NCBI GenBank assembly: GCA_017448455.1
Contig: JAFSLL010000102.1
Coordinates: 1-40,361, forward strand
Length of the DNA: 40,361 bases
Source of the DNA: Oscillospiraceae bacterium
GTDB taxonomy: Bacteria; Bacillota; Clostridia; Oscillospirales; Oscillospiraceae
Reading direction: 5' to 3'
Part shown: positions 1 to 8,633 of the stretch, one piece after another
How positions within the stretch are numbered: the first letter of the stretch is position 1
How the letters are laid out: every line of letters begins with the position of its first letter
The notes under the pieces: generated by a model
What the model saw: only the letters and a program-made list of their open reading frames with translations
Told to the model about the DNA's origin: nothing
Databases searched by the model: none
Position numbers and translations under genes: made by a program

Positions 1-551
1 CCCTCTACTTTTCGGAGGCTGATAGTCCTCGGCCAATTTCTCGTGTTGAACTCCCAGCGGTATTGTTCTTCAAACGGATTTGGGATGGAGAACAGAGCCG
101 TCAGCAGGTTTTCATGCTCCCACCCGTAAAGATACTGATGGGAAAAGTCACAGTCAGCCAGCACCCAGTTCCGGGTGATCTGCTGATTGAGGACATACTG
201 AATGACTTGGTTTGTATAAACGCCGACGTTCCCGATCTCATGCCATCCAACCATAACATCATCAAGCAGAGTGGCAAGGACATGCTCGCACTGATAGGTG
301 ATCTCTCGCGTGTTCGCGTTCTTGGTCATCTGCGTGGGGATGATCCGGAACAGGCCGATGTATTCGTCCTGATCGTAGATATCCACGTAGTTGAAGTGCT
401 GGCAGTAAGCGTTTTTCGGATCGTTCCGCGGCAAAGTGAACTGTGCCGTCCAAAGGGTATTGAGGTTCTTCTTATAGCCGATGCGATAGGCGTTTCCAAG
501 AAAGGCCAGGCGCTTCCGGGTGTTGTGGTCGTAAACAGAGATATAATTCAC
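1..551 (-). CDS. Phage tail protein, Gp37-like / tail-associated (3' end outside window)
   Basis: The frame opens with GTG at 551 and stays open to base 1, so the C-terminal part is missing. A GGGGG-containing ribosome site lies just upstream, immediately after the stop of the preceding tail gene. The visible 183 residues begin VNYISVYDHNTRKRLAFLGN and contain the stretches LWTAQFTLPRNDPKNAYC, ITYQCEHVLATLLDDV and YGWEHENLLTALFSIPNPF. These are typical of the Siphovirus ReqiPepy6 Gp37-like family, which sits at the tail tip next to the distal tail protein. In many siphophages this gene encodes the tail-associated protein that holds the baseplate, sometimes with a lysin domain further on; that part cannot be seen. 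Family call is from recalled motifs. Confidence 0.8.
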   Translation of the reverse strand, partial: MNYISVYDHNTRKRLAFLGNAYRIGYKKNLNTLWTAQFTLPRNDPKNAYCQHFNYVDIYDQDEYIGLFRIIPTQMTKNANTREITYQCEHVLATLLDDVMVGWHEIGNVGVYTNQVIQYVLNQQITRNWVLADCDFSHQYLYGWEHENLLTALFSIPNPFEEQYRWEFNTRNWPRTISLRKVE

Positions 552-563
552 GATCCCGCCCCC

Positions 564-1106
564 TTACAGATAGCGGTCAGCCCATTGCACGGAAATCTCC
601 AACTGCACCCCGGAGGGGCTGGTATAGACCTGAATGATGTTGCCGCCCGGTTTGAGCGGGAAGAACACGCTCCCGGGCACCCACGACTCCACATCCATCT
701 CACCATTGACCTGCACGTCAAGCTGGTCTGTGTCGATGATCAGCGTGTCGCCGGGGAACAGGTTGATGCCGTTTAGCGAGAGCTCCTCCGTTTCATCCAG
801 CCGGATAGACGCGGCATCGACGGAAAAGACGGCCTGCACATCCACGGGCTGCAGATTGACATAGGCGAAAAGTCTGGCTTTGCAGGTAAATTTCGGCGTG
901 ATATTCACGGCGCCGAGCGGCACCTTGAAGCTCATGGTCGGCAGAGCCATATCGAACTGCGATCTGATGCTCTGCTCCCCGGCGTCGATAAGGACAGACA
1001 TCCGCGCATCATCCATGCTGTACGCGGACCGCACATTGATGAACAGTGCCATGGAGGTGCTGCCCTTATTGAATAGCGATTTGTTAAAGGACGCTTTGCC
1101 AAACAT
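564..1106 (-). CDS. Tail protein with distal-tail-type C-terminal domain
   Basis: 180 residues, ATG with AAAGGAGGG eight bases upstream. The N-terminal part opens MFGKASFNKSLFNKG and is beta-rich with no function I recognise. The C-terminal part (about 105-180) carries LNGINLFPGDTLIIDTDQ, then a VNGE turn, a hydrophobic FFPL and a PGGNII turn. This matches the second half of the galectin-like domain of siphophage distal tail (Dit) proteins. The gene at 1533-2075 provides the N-terminal Dit domain, so the Dit fold appears shared over two ORFs with one gene between them. Likely a baseplate or tail-tip structural component. The two-gene layout may be normal for this phage family. Confidence 0.7.
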   Translation of the reverse strand: MFGKASFNKSLFNKGSTSMALFINVRSAYSMDDARMSVLIDAGEQSIRSQFDMALPTMSFKVPLGAVNITPKFTCKARLFAYVNLQPVDVQAVFSVDAASIRLDETEELSLNGINLFPGDTLIIDTDQLDVQVNGEMDVESWVPGSVFFPLKPGGNIIQVYTSPSGVQLEISVQWADRYL

Positions 1107-1121
1107 GGCACGATCCCTCCT

Positions 1122-1517
1122 TTACTGCAGATAGACCTTCAACTCACCTGCGGCAAAGTACGGAGTATAGCCATAGGCCAAAGTCAGCGAGGTCGAGAGC
1201 GCCTGATAGAACAGCAGATTGCCGCCGCTCTGCGCGTCCATGATACCGACATAGGCTGCGGTGCCGGCGCTGGCGGTCAGTTTCGGGAACGTGACCTCCG
1301 CGTTGTTCTGGATGACGGCCTGATCGCCGGAGATCGTGGGCGTGGAGAACGTGACGGGGGCGCGGGTGTAGCCGCCGCCGCTGACCTCCGTGCCGCTGTT
1401 GGCCGCCGTGGGGTTGTTGGTGAACAGCGCGACATAGAGCGTGGACGGGATGGTAAATCCCTGCCGCTGCAGCCATGCCGCCAGCGTGTTCGTCCGCACA
1501 TAGTTAGAAGCAGGCAT
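1122..1517 (-). CDS. Small tail/fibre structural protein (Gp80-like)
   Basis: 131 residues, ATG preceded by ATAGGAGGAAAC. The sequence shows the pattern of a widespread small phage structural protein: an N-terminal helix (TNTLAAWLQRQGF), then TLYVALFTNNPT, GTEVSGGGYTRAPVTF, an NAEVTFP strand and a YVGIMDAQSGGNLLFYQAL segment, ending in strands AGELKVYLQ. Relatives are usually annotated as tail fibre or Gp80-like proteins and are predicted all-beta. It sits between the two distal-tail-type genes, 15 bases from each, so it is probably translated with them and assembles at the tail tip. The exact position in the virion is not known to me. Confidence 0.7.
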   Translation of the reverse strand: MPASNYVRTNTLAAWLQRQGFTIPSTLYVALFTNNPTAANSGTEVSGGGYTRAPVTFSTPTISGDQAVIQNNAEVTFPKLTASAGTAAYVGIMDAQSGGNLLFYQALSTSLTLAYGYTPYFAAGELKVYLQ

Positions 1518-1532
1518 TTGAGTTTCCTCCTA

Positions 1533-2075
1533 TTACTGAATTGAACGGGTCACGCGGATATTCTGAATAACCCGGTTTCCCCTGTTCTTGATGATGATAC
1601 GGCAGGGCGTGTCTGCCGTGCCGTTGACAGGGAGCAGAATAAAGCCGGAATTGCTGGTGATGATGGCCGTCTGCTCCTGTGTCTCCGTGTAGGCGAACGG
1701 GGGCGAGTAACAGAACGTCACATCAAACTCCCCGTATTTCAAATGCCTCTGCTGGGGCGGTGCGCCCACAACAAAGGCATCGTAGTATTTGCCCGGCTCA
1801 TTGTCGAACTCCAACCGGCCCTCTCCGGAGAGCCAGAGCGCAATACGCCGCGCAGAGTCCGCGAGGCTCATGTTGTCCGGCTTCACATAGTAGCAGTGAA
1901 ACGACTCCTGCCGGGCGAGATATGTACCGTCTGACTGGACATGATAGCCGGAGCGTCCGGGAATGTCCGTGAGAATGCGGCGCTTTTCCGGCAGAATGAT
2001 GCGGGAGGTCGGGTCAACGACGATGCCGTAGCTCTCCGAATGGCCGCTGTTGAATGTAAATCCGGTGGTGATCAT
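1533..2075 (-). CDS. Distal tail protein, N-terminal domain (Dit / Sipho_tail)
   Basis: 180 residues. The ATG overlaps the stop of the tape measure gene (ATGA) and has GAAGGAGGGG just upstream inside that gene. The protein has the N-terminal siphovirus tail-component layout: an initial strand pair with YGIVV, then RRILTDIPGRSG, a core ARRIALWLSGEGRLEFDNEPGKYYDA, and GEFDVTFCYSPPFAY at the end of the first domain. It then starts the second, galectin-like domain (NGTADTPCRIIIKNRG) but stops after one or two strands. Dit forms the hexameric hub joining the tail tube to the baseplate. The rest of the second domain seems to be supplied by the gene at 564-1106. Confidence 0.8.
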   Translation of the reverse strand: MITTGFTFNSGHSESYGIVVDPTSRIILPEKRRILTDIPGRSGYHVQSDGTYLARQESFHCYYVKPDNMSLADSARRIALWLSGEGRLEFDNEPGKYYDAFVVGAPPQQRHLKYGEFDVTFCYSPPFAYTETQEQTAIITSNSGFILLPVNGTADTPCRIIIKNRGNRVIQNIRVTRSIQ

Positions 2076-5000
2076 AAGCGTCCCCTCCTTCGGAGCTCCT
2101 GTTTAATATCCTGGCCGATCTGCTTCGACACTTCCTTGATATCCGCTTCGCTCCGCACTTCCATGTGCTCGATGTTGACCTCGATCTCGATATCCCCTTC
2201 ATCATTTGAGAGGGGCGCAGAATGTGCCGGGGCAAGCAGCGAGGTCAGATCCGGGGCGGACGTTTTGAGCAGTTTTGCGGCCTCCATCACGCCAGAGGTA
2301 TCAATACTCAGGGCATTGTCTACGACGCCTTGTGTGGCCGTTGCAACGCGCTCCCGCTTCTTCTCGATACCAATAACCATGCCCTCGCCGACATTCTCAA
2401 ATATTTCCTCAGTCTTTTTTGACGGAGAGTGCGTAGCTGCGGCGGCTTGCGCTCTGGCAATCGCGTTATTGACGATGCTCGTGATTGCAGCATACAGAGA
2501 TCCAGCGTTGGAGTACAAACCGTTGACCATGCCGCTGATCATCTGCGCCCCGATGCCCTGCATCGCGCCAGGAAGCCCGGAGACTGTGCTGATCGCGGCC
2601 TGTCTCATACTGTTCATGGCAGCCTGCGTCTGGCTAATGATCTGGTCGAACTCCTGCATGAAGCCACGCACGGAGTCTTTCCCCGCCGCAGTCATCTTGT
2701 CGGTCAACTGCTGCCCGAGCTTTTCAGCCGAGGACGTGACCTTGGAGGCGTTCTTGTCGATGCCCTGGGCGAGACCTTCTCCCACGCCCTGGCCGATGTT
2801 GTCCATGACCACGGAGGGGCTGTGACTGTCGAGCGCGGTACGCACGGCATCGACAACGGCCTGCGCCATTGCCGTCGCCTGCGAGGACGCCTCTCCGGAG
2901 CTGGCCGAAATACCGGCAGCAAGGCCGTTGCCGGCGTCCGAGCCGATGGTCTGGAACGTGACGCCCACATTGGAGAACGCGGCGTCAACCGCGTCAATGA
3001 ACGCGGAGAAGTCCACGTTGGCCCCGGTGCCGGAGATTTCCTCAATGGCGGCCGCGTAGTCGGTCTTGATCGTTTCAAGCGAGCCGGTCAGGTCGGTTTC
3101 CAGCGTGGCGAACAGGGTCGCGAGCGAGTCCTTATAGGTATCGACCTGGGCCATGCTCGCCATAATCTGCCGGATCTCATCGTCCGATGCTGTGGCGAGG
3201 CCGGCGAGAGCCGCCGCGCTTTCCGCGCTGCCATCCGTGAAGTTCCGGGCGAATGCCTCAATGCCCTCGATGTTGCGGGAGAGAAGGGCGTCCATGTTGG
3301 CCGAGTAGTTCTGCAGATAGGTGATCTGCGAGTCCACGGCCCTTTGCAGGGTTTCGGCGCTGGTGATGGCCTCGTTGTCCATTTCGTCCCATAGGCCGAT
3401 CTGACCGTCCAGGGACTCGCGGGCAGAGTCGTAAGCATCCTTGTACGCCTGAGCCAGCTCTTGGAGCTTGGACTTGACGCGATCCGCGGCCTGTTCCTCC
3501 GCGCTGGCAGATCCTTCCGCAGATGATCCGAGATCCGCATAAGAAGCGGACAACTCCTCGATATTGGCCTCGTTTTCTTCAAACGCAGCGCTAAGCGCCT
3601 GCTGTTGCTCGGTGAGAGCATTGACCTCCTGCTGTGCGGTATTGACTGCCTGCCAGTAGCCCATCATGGACTGCGCATAGGCGTCATAGGCGAGATACTT
3701 CCAGTTGCCCCATTCAGCCTCCGCAGCGTCTCTCGCCGCGATAGCGTCAGTGAGCCGCTGGGTAGCCGCTTCGACTTCTGTCTGCAACGCCTCAATTTGC
3801 GTCTGCATATCGATACGCTGACGCATGGCATCAAGCAGGGCGTCGTGGTTCGCCTGATACCGCTCTGCTTTCAACTCAGCCTCAATGACGCGCATGATAC
3901 CGTCAGCCGTCATATTCAAGCTGTCGGTGTAATCATCATAGGCAAGGCCCAGCTCCGGGATAGCATCGTTCAGAAGCTCGACGATGGCGAGGATCTCCTG
4001 CTTTGTGCCAACTGTCTTATGCTCAATACCCATCAGCTCTTGGAGCCGATTGAACAGGGACATGTAGGAGGCCTCGTGCTTATCAACGGTGGCGGTGGCC
4101 TCGGAATAGGCGGCGTTGAGTTCTTCCTGCTTATTCAGCAGATCGTCAGTCCGCGCCGTGACCTCTTCCATTGTGGTCTTGTTCGCATTGAATGCCGCCG
4201 TCGCATCGTCGATCTGCTTTTTGAGGAGCTGCGCCTCTGCGGAGGTTTCCCCGTAGATCTCGCAGGCTCGCTCATACTCCGCGTTCAGCCGCTGGATTTC
4301 GTCATACTGCTGCTTGGAGGACGCCGAGAGTTTGTCATACTCACTTTCGGTCTTCTGTAGAGTGACAGCCAACACAACGAGCGCGGACACGACGGCGGTG
4401 ATAGCAGCGGCCACAAGGACATACGGATTTGCCAGCATAGCCGCGTTCAGCGCCTTGATAACTGGAATTACAACCTTGATGACCGCAATCGAGCCGCCGA
4501 GGACAGCGGTAAAAACGCCCAGCGCCGTCGCTACTGCGGTAATCGCCGGGGCGAGCCACTGGTTTTCCTCAACCATCTTCGCTGCCCAGGAAACGACGTC
4601 CGTTCCCTTTTCTGCAAGATTGCCGAGGGCCGGGGTCAGTTGGTCGCCGATGGCGATTTTCAGATTATCGACCGAGTTCTTGTACATCGTGATTTTTGCC
4701 TCGGTCGTTTCATACATGATGGCCGCCTTTTCGTTCAAGGCGGTGTTTTCATTCCATGCCCGATTAGCCTGGTCGATGGTGCCGGTCAGAAGATCTCCGG
4801 CGCTGGCAAGGCCAAGGATGGCCTTTGTCTGGCGGACGTTGGTGATCCCGAGATCGTTGAGAACGAGGATCGCGCTTTTCCCGTTGCGCTCGGTGTCGTT
4901 GAGCCCCCGGATAAAGGCGTCAAGCGCGGTAACGGCATCATCCTGCCATGCTCTCTGGAACTCTTCGGCCGTCATGCCGGCGACAGAGGCAAAGGCTTCG

Positions 5001-6232
5001 AGTTTCTCCCCGCCCGTCTCGGTCGCCTTGTAGAGCGTGGAGATCAGCGTGGACATGGCCGTGGAGCCTGCCTGGGCCTCAATGCCGAGCGATCCGACAG
5101 CAGCGGCAATAGCCAGGATATCCCGCTCGGACATTCCGGCAATGCTCGCGGCAGCGGCCATGCCCTGGGACATGTCAACCACCTTGGAAGCCGTCGTTGC
5201 CGTGGAGTCGCCCAAGGAGGCGACGACGGCGCCGAGCCGCTCATAGTCTGTGATGCCGGTGATGTTCGCAAACTGGGCGAGCATCGTCGCCGCGTTATCA
5301 GCTGTCAAGTCCGTCGTGGTAGCCAGTTTCGCCATGACGGTCGTGAACTGCTCCACGTTCTCCTGCCGGATACCCAACTGGCCCGCGGTTTCCGCGATCT
5401 TTGCCAACTCGGAGGTCGTAATGGGCATGACCGTTGACAGTTCTTTGAACCTGTCACCGAGAGCGGCGATAAAGTCATCACCGCCGCCCACCGTTCTCTT
5501 GACGCCGGCCATAGCCGCCTCAAAGGCAACGGCGGAATCGACGCACTCTTTAAGGGCCTCTGCGATCTCCTTCGCGGTCTTGGCAAGCCCCGCAGCAGCG
5601 AGCGCATTCGCCAGTTCGTCGATTGCGTCGCTGGACTCTTTGACCTCGTTCCCGAATTCGTCAATGGAGTGGGCGCATCCGTCCGCGCTGTCTTTCGCTT
5701 CGTCGAGGAGCTTATCATTCTCCTTGATCTCGGAATCCAGTTCGTTCAGCTGTACCTCGGCGTTGTTGAGCTGCGTCTGCCAGCTATTTGCACCCTTTTC
5801 CGCAGCAGCGAGATACTTTTCATTCTCGGCCAGCTCTGCGGTCAAGGCTTCATTCTCTTTTGTGAGTTTTTCTTCCTCGGCGGTGGTGTCGCCCGTGGAG
5901 GATTTCAGTTTTTCCAGGGCCTCATTGTTGGCCTGGATCTTCGCCCGGAGCTCCTCGCTCTTTTGAGCGTAGGTCTGCTGGGCGTTGCGGGCATTCTCCA
6001 ACGCGGACCGGAGAGCATCGACTTTCGCCTTTTGAGATTCATGGAGTCGGGACAGAGCCTCCCCCTTGGCGCTCAGAGCGGCCATGCTGTTGGCGTTGTT
6101 CTTATATTCGCTCTCGGTCAGCCGCAGGGCCGACTGCATGTTCTTCAGCTCTGCATTGATTCGGGTTATTGCTGCCCTGTATTCGGACTCACCATCAATG
6201 GCGAGTTTCGTCGATACGGTCCGTGTCGCCAT
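2072..6232 (-). CDS. Tail tape measure protein (TP901-like)
   Basis: 1386 residues, by far the longest gene, directly downstream of the tail chaperones as expected. The first 210 residues are mostly alpha-helical coiled coil (many Glu/Lys/Ala heptads). A TP901-type core follows (about 225-470; VAFEAAMAGVKRTVGGG, ITTSELAKIAETAGQLGI). Residues about 560-625 form a hydrophobic block that could span the host membrane during DNA ejection. More coiled coil follows, and the C-terminal third has the Ala/Gly-rich repeats with HSPSVVMDNIGQ and HSPSKKTEEIFENVGEGM that end many clostridial tape measures. The two HSPS-containing repeats resemble each other. The protein sets tail length, is packed in the tube, and is ejected with DNA. 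No lysozyme or peptidase domain is evident. Confidence 0.92.
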   Translation of the reverse strand: MATRTVSTKLAIDGESEYRAAITRINAELKNMQSALRLTESEYKNNANSMAALSAKGEALSRLHESQKAKVDALRSALENARNAQQTYAQKSEELRAKIQANNEALEKLKSSTGDTTAEEEKLTKENEALTAELAENEKYLAAAEKGANSWQTQLNNAEVQLNELDSEIKENDKLLDEAKDSADGCAHSIDEFGNEVKESSDAIDELANALAAAGLAKTAKEIAEALKECVDSAVAFEAAMAGVKRTVGGGDDFIAALGDRFKELSTVMPITTSELAKIAETAGQLGIRQENVEQFTTVMAKLATTTDLTADNAATMLAQFANITGITDYERLGAVVASLGDSTATTASKVVDMSQGMAAAASIAGMSERDILAIAAAVGSLGIEAQAGSTAMSTLISTLYKATETGGEKLEAFASVAGMTAEEFQRAWQDDAVTALDAFIRGLNDTERNGKSAILVLNDLGITNVRQTKAILGLASAGDLLTGTIDQANRAWNENTALNEKAAIMYETTEAKITMYKNSVDNLKIAIGDQLTPALGNLAEKGTDVVSWAAKMVEENQWLAPAITAVATALGVFTAVLGGSIAVIKVVIPVIKALNAAMLANPYVLVAAAITAVVSALVVLAVTLQKTESEYDKLSASSKQQYDEIQRLNAEYERACEIYGETSAEAQLLKKQIDDATAAFNANKTTMEEVTARTDDLLNKQEELNAAYSEATATVDKHEASYMSLFNRLQELMGIEHKTVGTKQEILAIVELLNDAIPELGLAYDDYTDSLNMTADGIMRVIEAELKAERYQANHDALLDAMRQRIDMQTQIEALQTEVEAATQRLTDAIAARDAAEAEWGNWKYLAYDAYAQSMMGYWQAVNTAQQEVNALTEQQQALSAAFEENEANIEELSASYADLGSSAEGSASAEEQAADRVKSKLQELAQAYKDAYDSARESLDGQIGLWDEMDNEAITSAETLQRAVDSQITYLQNYSANMDALLSRNIEGIEAFARNFTDGSAESAAALAGLATASDDEIRQIMASMAQVDTYKDSLATLFATLETDLTGSLETIKTDYAAAIEEISGTGANVDFSAFIDAVDAAFSNVGVTFQTIGSDAGNGLAAGISASSGEASSQATAMAQAVVDAVRTALDSHSPSVVMDNIGQGVGEGLAQGIDKNASKVTSSAEKLGQQLTDKMTAAGKDSVRGFMQEFDQIISQTQAAMNSMRQAAISTVSGLPGAMQGIGAQMISGMVNGLYSNAGSLYAAITSIVNNAIARAQAAAATHSPSKKTEEIFENVGEGMVIGIEKKRERVATATQGVVDNALSIDTSGVMEAAKLLKTSAPDLTSLLAPAHSAPLSNDEGDIEIEVNIEHMEVRSEADIKEVSKQIGQDIKQELRRRGRL

Positions 6233-6246
6233 GGGTTACCTCCCGT

Positions 6247-6785
6247 CTAATCGATATCCGGTTCGGACTTCGAGTTCCTGTCTTTATGAATCTGCACCAT
6301 GTCATAAAAGAGGCCGGGGTTCATGCGGTAGAATTCCATCCGCGACAGGTGCAGGAGCGTCACGGCGATGTAATTGTGCGTCGCTCTTATGCCCCGGCCG
6401 GCGCTTTTTTTTCGTGCAATTCGGCGAGGCCGAGATCCACTTCTTCGCTGCTGTCGACTTCGCGCCGATACCCGGCGACGATGGCATTGACAACAGATTT
6501 CTTCAGCGTCACATATTCCAGCGGGGTCATCCGCATAGAAATATCGTCGATAGTCAGCATCTTCCGGTGATCGCTCCCGGCTTCACGGCGGCAAAGCTCG
6601 CCGTCGTTGGCAAGCTCCACGGCAAACCAGCGGACATTCTGGACGCTCTCCAAAGTGTCGCCCTCAATGGCCGAGAGTGCCTGGTTGACGCCACCGAACT
6701 TCTCGTTCACCTTGAACATGATCTCGATGGAGTAATTCAGCGGTCTTTCTTCGCCGTTGATAACGGCGGTAATCATGTTGTCCAT
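6247..6785 (-). CDS. Tail assembly chaperone G-T fusion made by -1 frameshift
   Basis: Predicted 179-residue product. Translation starts at the ATG at 6785, reads zero frame to the slip site A AAA AAA (6411-6405), then shifts -1 and continues to a TAG at 6247-6249. The -1 part contains HNYIAVTLLHLSRMEFYRM and PGLFYDMVQIHKDR, the hallmark of the T half of siphophage tail chaperones. Nothing else in the genome order would supply that half. The end lies 14 bases before the tape measure start. In lambda the G-T protein binds the tape measure and recruits major tail protein, at a low ratio to G. An 8-bp palindrome CCGGCCGG sits just downstream of the slip site. The frameshift itself is inferred. 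Confidence 0.85.
6387..6785 (-). CDS. Tail assembly chaperone G
   Basis: 132 residues from the ATG at 6785, chosen because AAAGGAG lies five bases upstream; an in-frame ATG at 6809 has no such site. The sequence (NYSIEIMFKVNEKFGGVNQAL, then LSAIEG and a helical middle with EYVTLKKSVVNAIVAGYRRE) fits the tail chaperone family placed between major tail protein and tape measure. It ends in LHEKKAPAGA, whose two Lys codons are the slippery run used to make the longer G-T form. It is expected to be the abundant form, coating the tape measure before tube polymerisation. Confidence 0.85.
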   Translation of the reverse strand: MDNMITAVINGEERPLNYSIEIMFKVNEKFGGVNQALSAIEGDTLESVQNVRWFAVELANDGELCRREAGSDHRKMLTIDDISMRMTPLEYVTLKKSVVNAIVAGYRREVDSSEEVDLGLAELHEKKAPAGA

Positions 6786-6831
6786 GAGGCTCCTTTCTGC
6801 CTGTTGCAACGCCCATTACGGCGTAGAAGTG

Positions 6832-6859
6832 CCGAGGGGCATATAGAAATACCCCTCGG
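6832..6859 (-). terminator. GC-rich hairpin after major tail gene
   Basis: Arms CCGAGGGG and CCCCTCGG are perfectly complementary around a 12-base loop, between the stop of the major tail gene (6884) and the chaperone start. There is no U-run after it on the minus strand, so it is more likely a partial terminator or RNA-stabilising hairpin that lets the tail protein be made in excess than a full stop. Confidence 0.45.
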
Positions 6860-6883
6860 CCGGATAGTGTCTTATGTGCTGAA

Positions 6884-7693
6884 TCAGCTCTTGGTCACGA
6901 TGACGGTGTAGACCTTAGTGACAGCACCCGCCTCGACCGTGACGGTCAGCGTGTTCTCGCCAGCGGTCCAGGTTGCGGCATTGCCGTTGGTAACGGTAGT
7001 GCTGCCGTTCTTGATGGTGATGACGGCATTTGCGTCCTCAGCCGCCGCAGTCACCTTATCGGAGGCAGACGTGGTCGCAGCCGCATACTCGGTGATGTTG
7101 GAGCTGAAGGACGGGGTCAGCGGCAGGGTGCCGACAGTCAGTGCGGACAGATTGGCGCTCCCGGAGCCAGCCACGGAGCACTCGGAATCGATCCAGGCGA
7201 TAGCCGCCGCTTCGCTATCCAGCTCCTTGGTCTTCCGCCAGTTGCCGGCGCTATCGTCGAAGATGGTGAACGAGGTCTGTGCGGTCTGGAAATTGATGGA
7301 GTTGCCACGGGTCTGCGCGTTGTCGTTGCCGACAGAGGCCTTGGCCCTGGGGTAGACATAGGCGCGATACTTCTTCACGCCGTTGATCATCAGGACCTTG
7401 TAGTAGCCAAGAATGCCCTCCGGGGGAGTGTCATTCTTGTTGTAGGTCACGACGCCATTGGCGACGGTAGCGCCGTAGATGGTGGACGCGATGGTATCGG
7501 CCAGGTTGTCCGTCTCCATGGCAATACTGCCGGAGGAGAACTCGGAGAGCTGCTCCGCAAGGCTGTCGTCGGCATACAGTTCGCCGGAGGCAAGGTTGAC
7601 GGTCAGGTTGGCCGCAACCAGCTTGCCCAGAACGACGCCGGCCGCCGCAGAAGCAGGCTTGAAACAGGGGTGTTTAGCACCAAATTCAGCCAT
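6884..7693 (-). CDS. Major tail protein with C-terminal Ig/cadherin-like domain
   Basis: 269 residues, ATG preceded by GAAAGGATG. The N-terminal 165 residues (opening MAEFGAKHPCFKP; ELYADDSLAEQLSEFSSGSI; GVVTYNKNDTPPEGILGYYK; KKYRAYVYPRAKAS) have the layout of siphophage major tail proteins of the phi13 type, which polymerise into the tail tube. Residues about 178-269 form a cadherin-like beta-sandwich domain (ANLSALTVGTLPLTPSF, TWTAGENTLTVTV, ending KVYTVIVTKS), translated in frame. Such domains decorate the outside of tails and are thought to bind weakly to surface glycans. A close relative of this domain is encoded behind the capsid gene in the -1 frame. It precedes the chaperone and tape measure genes as usual. 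Confidence 0.9.
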   Translation of the reverse strand: MAEFGAKHPCFKPASAAAGVVLGKLVAANLTVNLASGELYADDSLAEQLSEFSSGSIAMETDNLADTIASTIYGATVANGVVTYNKNDTPPEGILGYYKVLMINGVKKYRAYVYPRAKASVGNDNAQTRGNSINFQTAQTSFTIFDDSAGNWRKTKELDSEAAAIAWIDSECSVAGSGSANLSALTVGTLPLTPSFSSNITEYAAATTSASDKVTAAAEDANAVITIKNGSTTVTNGNAATWTAGENTLTVTVEAGAVTKVYTVIVTKS

Positions 7694-7712
7694 TGGTTTA
7701 TCATCCTTTCGA

Positions 7713-8147
7713 TTAAAGATTTAGAGAGTCGAGCCACTCGTTATAGACCGATTCTTCGGCCTGTGCTGTGGCATCTGCGCTTTGTTCATTGGAATTGAGC
7801 ATCCACGCGGTTGCCGCGTTGCCGTGGCCGCCGAATTCATGCACGAATCCGACCTCCGCATTGGTGGCAACTCCACCGCTTTTTTTCGCATGGTAGGTGT
7901 GATGCGTCCCTTCCGGGTAGATCAAGGCATACCAGCTTTTCCCTTTCCGCTTCATAAACACTTTCGGGCTACCCATAAGGCGACCTGTGCGAGCGGTAAA
8001 GGTAGAGCGGATGGCTTTCTCGTGGGCCTCCTTGATGACTTCCGCCCCGCTCGAAACAATGTCCTTAATGACACGATCCGGCAGCTTCGCCATTTCTTCC
8101 ATGCTCAGCACGAAGCCGTCGATGTCGTTACATGTAAAGGTCGCCAT
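7713..8147 (-). CDS. HK97 gp10-like head-tail / tail completion protein
   Basis: 144 residues from the ATG at 8147 (MATFTCNDIDGF), chosen because GGAG lies nine bases upstream; an in-frame ATG at 8180 lacks this. Typical features of the gp10 family are a helical N-terminal half (LPDRVIKDIVSSGAEVIKEAHEKAI), a TARTGRLMGS motif, a basic MKRKGKSWYALIYPEGTHH, and the GFVHEFGGHG motif near the end. In HK97 and relatives these proteins cap or join the tail to the head. It overlaps the end of the upstream gene by 20 bases, so the two are probably coupled in translation. Confidence 0.85.
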   Translation of the reverse strand: MATFTCNDIDGFVLSMEEMAKLPDRVIKDIVSSGAEVIKEAHEKAIRSTFTARTGRLMGSPKVFMKRKGKSWYALIYPEGTHHTYHAKKSGGVATNAEVGFVHEFGGHGNAATAWMLNSNEQSADATAQAEESVYNEWLDSLNL

Positions 8148-8622
8148 CGAAATCAACTCCATCCACGAATTGGAATTCAAAGATCTTGTGTCGGCGCACT
8201 TCGTCGGTGTCGTCCGTCATTTCGGGCCATGTGAAACCCGCCCCATGGACGGCCGCTTTGGTCTTCCGAATGAGGCGGGTCAGATTGGTAGAAAGCGGAG
8301 CGTAAAGGTGCACTTGGATCAGGTAAAGCTCCCCGGTCGGCTCATCGTCTGCATACCCCACTCCGATCGTGGAGTAATTGAAGGTGAAGTAGGTCGCAGG
8401 CTCTTCGCTTTGGTCTGCTTTTTCATTCCCTGGTTTGGAAGAGTTCCAGACCGGGAAACCGAGGCCGGATAGAGCGGTTTTGATCAGTGAGTCTACCGAG
8501 AAACTGTTTAAGATTGTCGGCTGTGGGAAGGTGAACGTCCCCACGATGGAAGAAGATGCATTTGCGAGCGGGTCGATCTCAACGCCGAAAGCGGTCTTGT
8601 CGAATTTGTCCTTGTTGAGCAT
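8128..8622 (-). CDS. Putative tail terminator / neck protein
   Basis: 164 residues from the ATG at 8622 (MLNKDKFDKTAFGVEIDPLA), which has AAGGGGG upstream; a longer in-frame start at 8676 lies inside the previous gene. I do not recognise a specific family with certainty. The position between head-tail adaptor and gp10/major tail genes is where siphophages keep the tail terminator or tail completion protein, and the size fits. Visible features are SFSVDSLIKTALSGLGFPVW, a strand GELYLIQVHLYAPLS, a helix NLTRLIRKTKAAVHGAGF and an acidic end. This pattern of one helix crossing a small beta-sheet resembles tail terminators, but that is an inference. Confidence 0.6.
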   Translation of the reverse strand: MLNKDKFDKTAFGVEIDPLANASSSIVGTFTFPQPTILNSFSVDSLIKTALSGLGFPVWNSSKPGNEKADQSEEPATYFTFNYSTIGVGYADDEPTGELYLIQVHLYAPLSTNLTRLIRKTKAAVHGAGFTWPEMTDDTDEVRRHKIFEFQFVDGVDFDGDLYM

Positions 8623-8633
8623 TTCAGGCCCCC

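Noticed and set aside
1941-2825. Plus-strand ORF opposite the tape measure gene
   Set aside because: No ribosome site and low-quality composition; it mirrors the tape measure frame, as do the other long plus-strand frames between 3,600 and 6,250.
6302-6493. Minus-strand 63-residue frame in the chaperone region
   Set aside because: It is the third frame, neither G nor T; the T-domain signature lies in the -1 frame instead.
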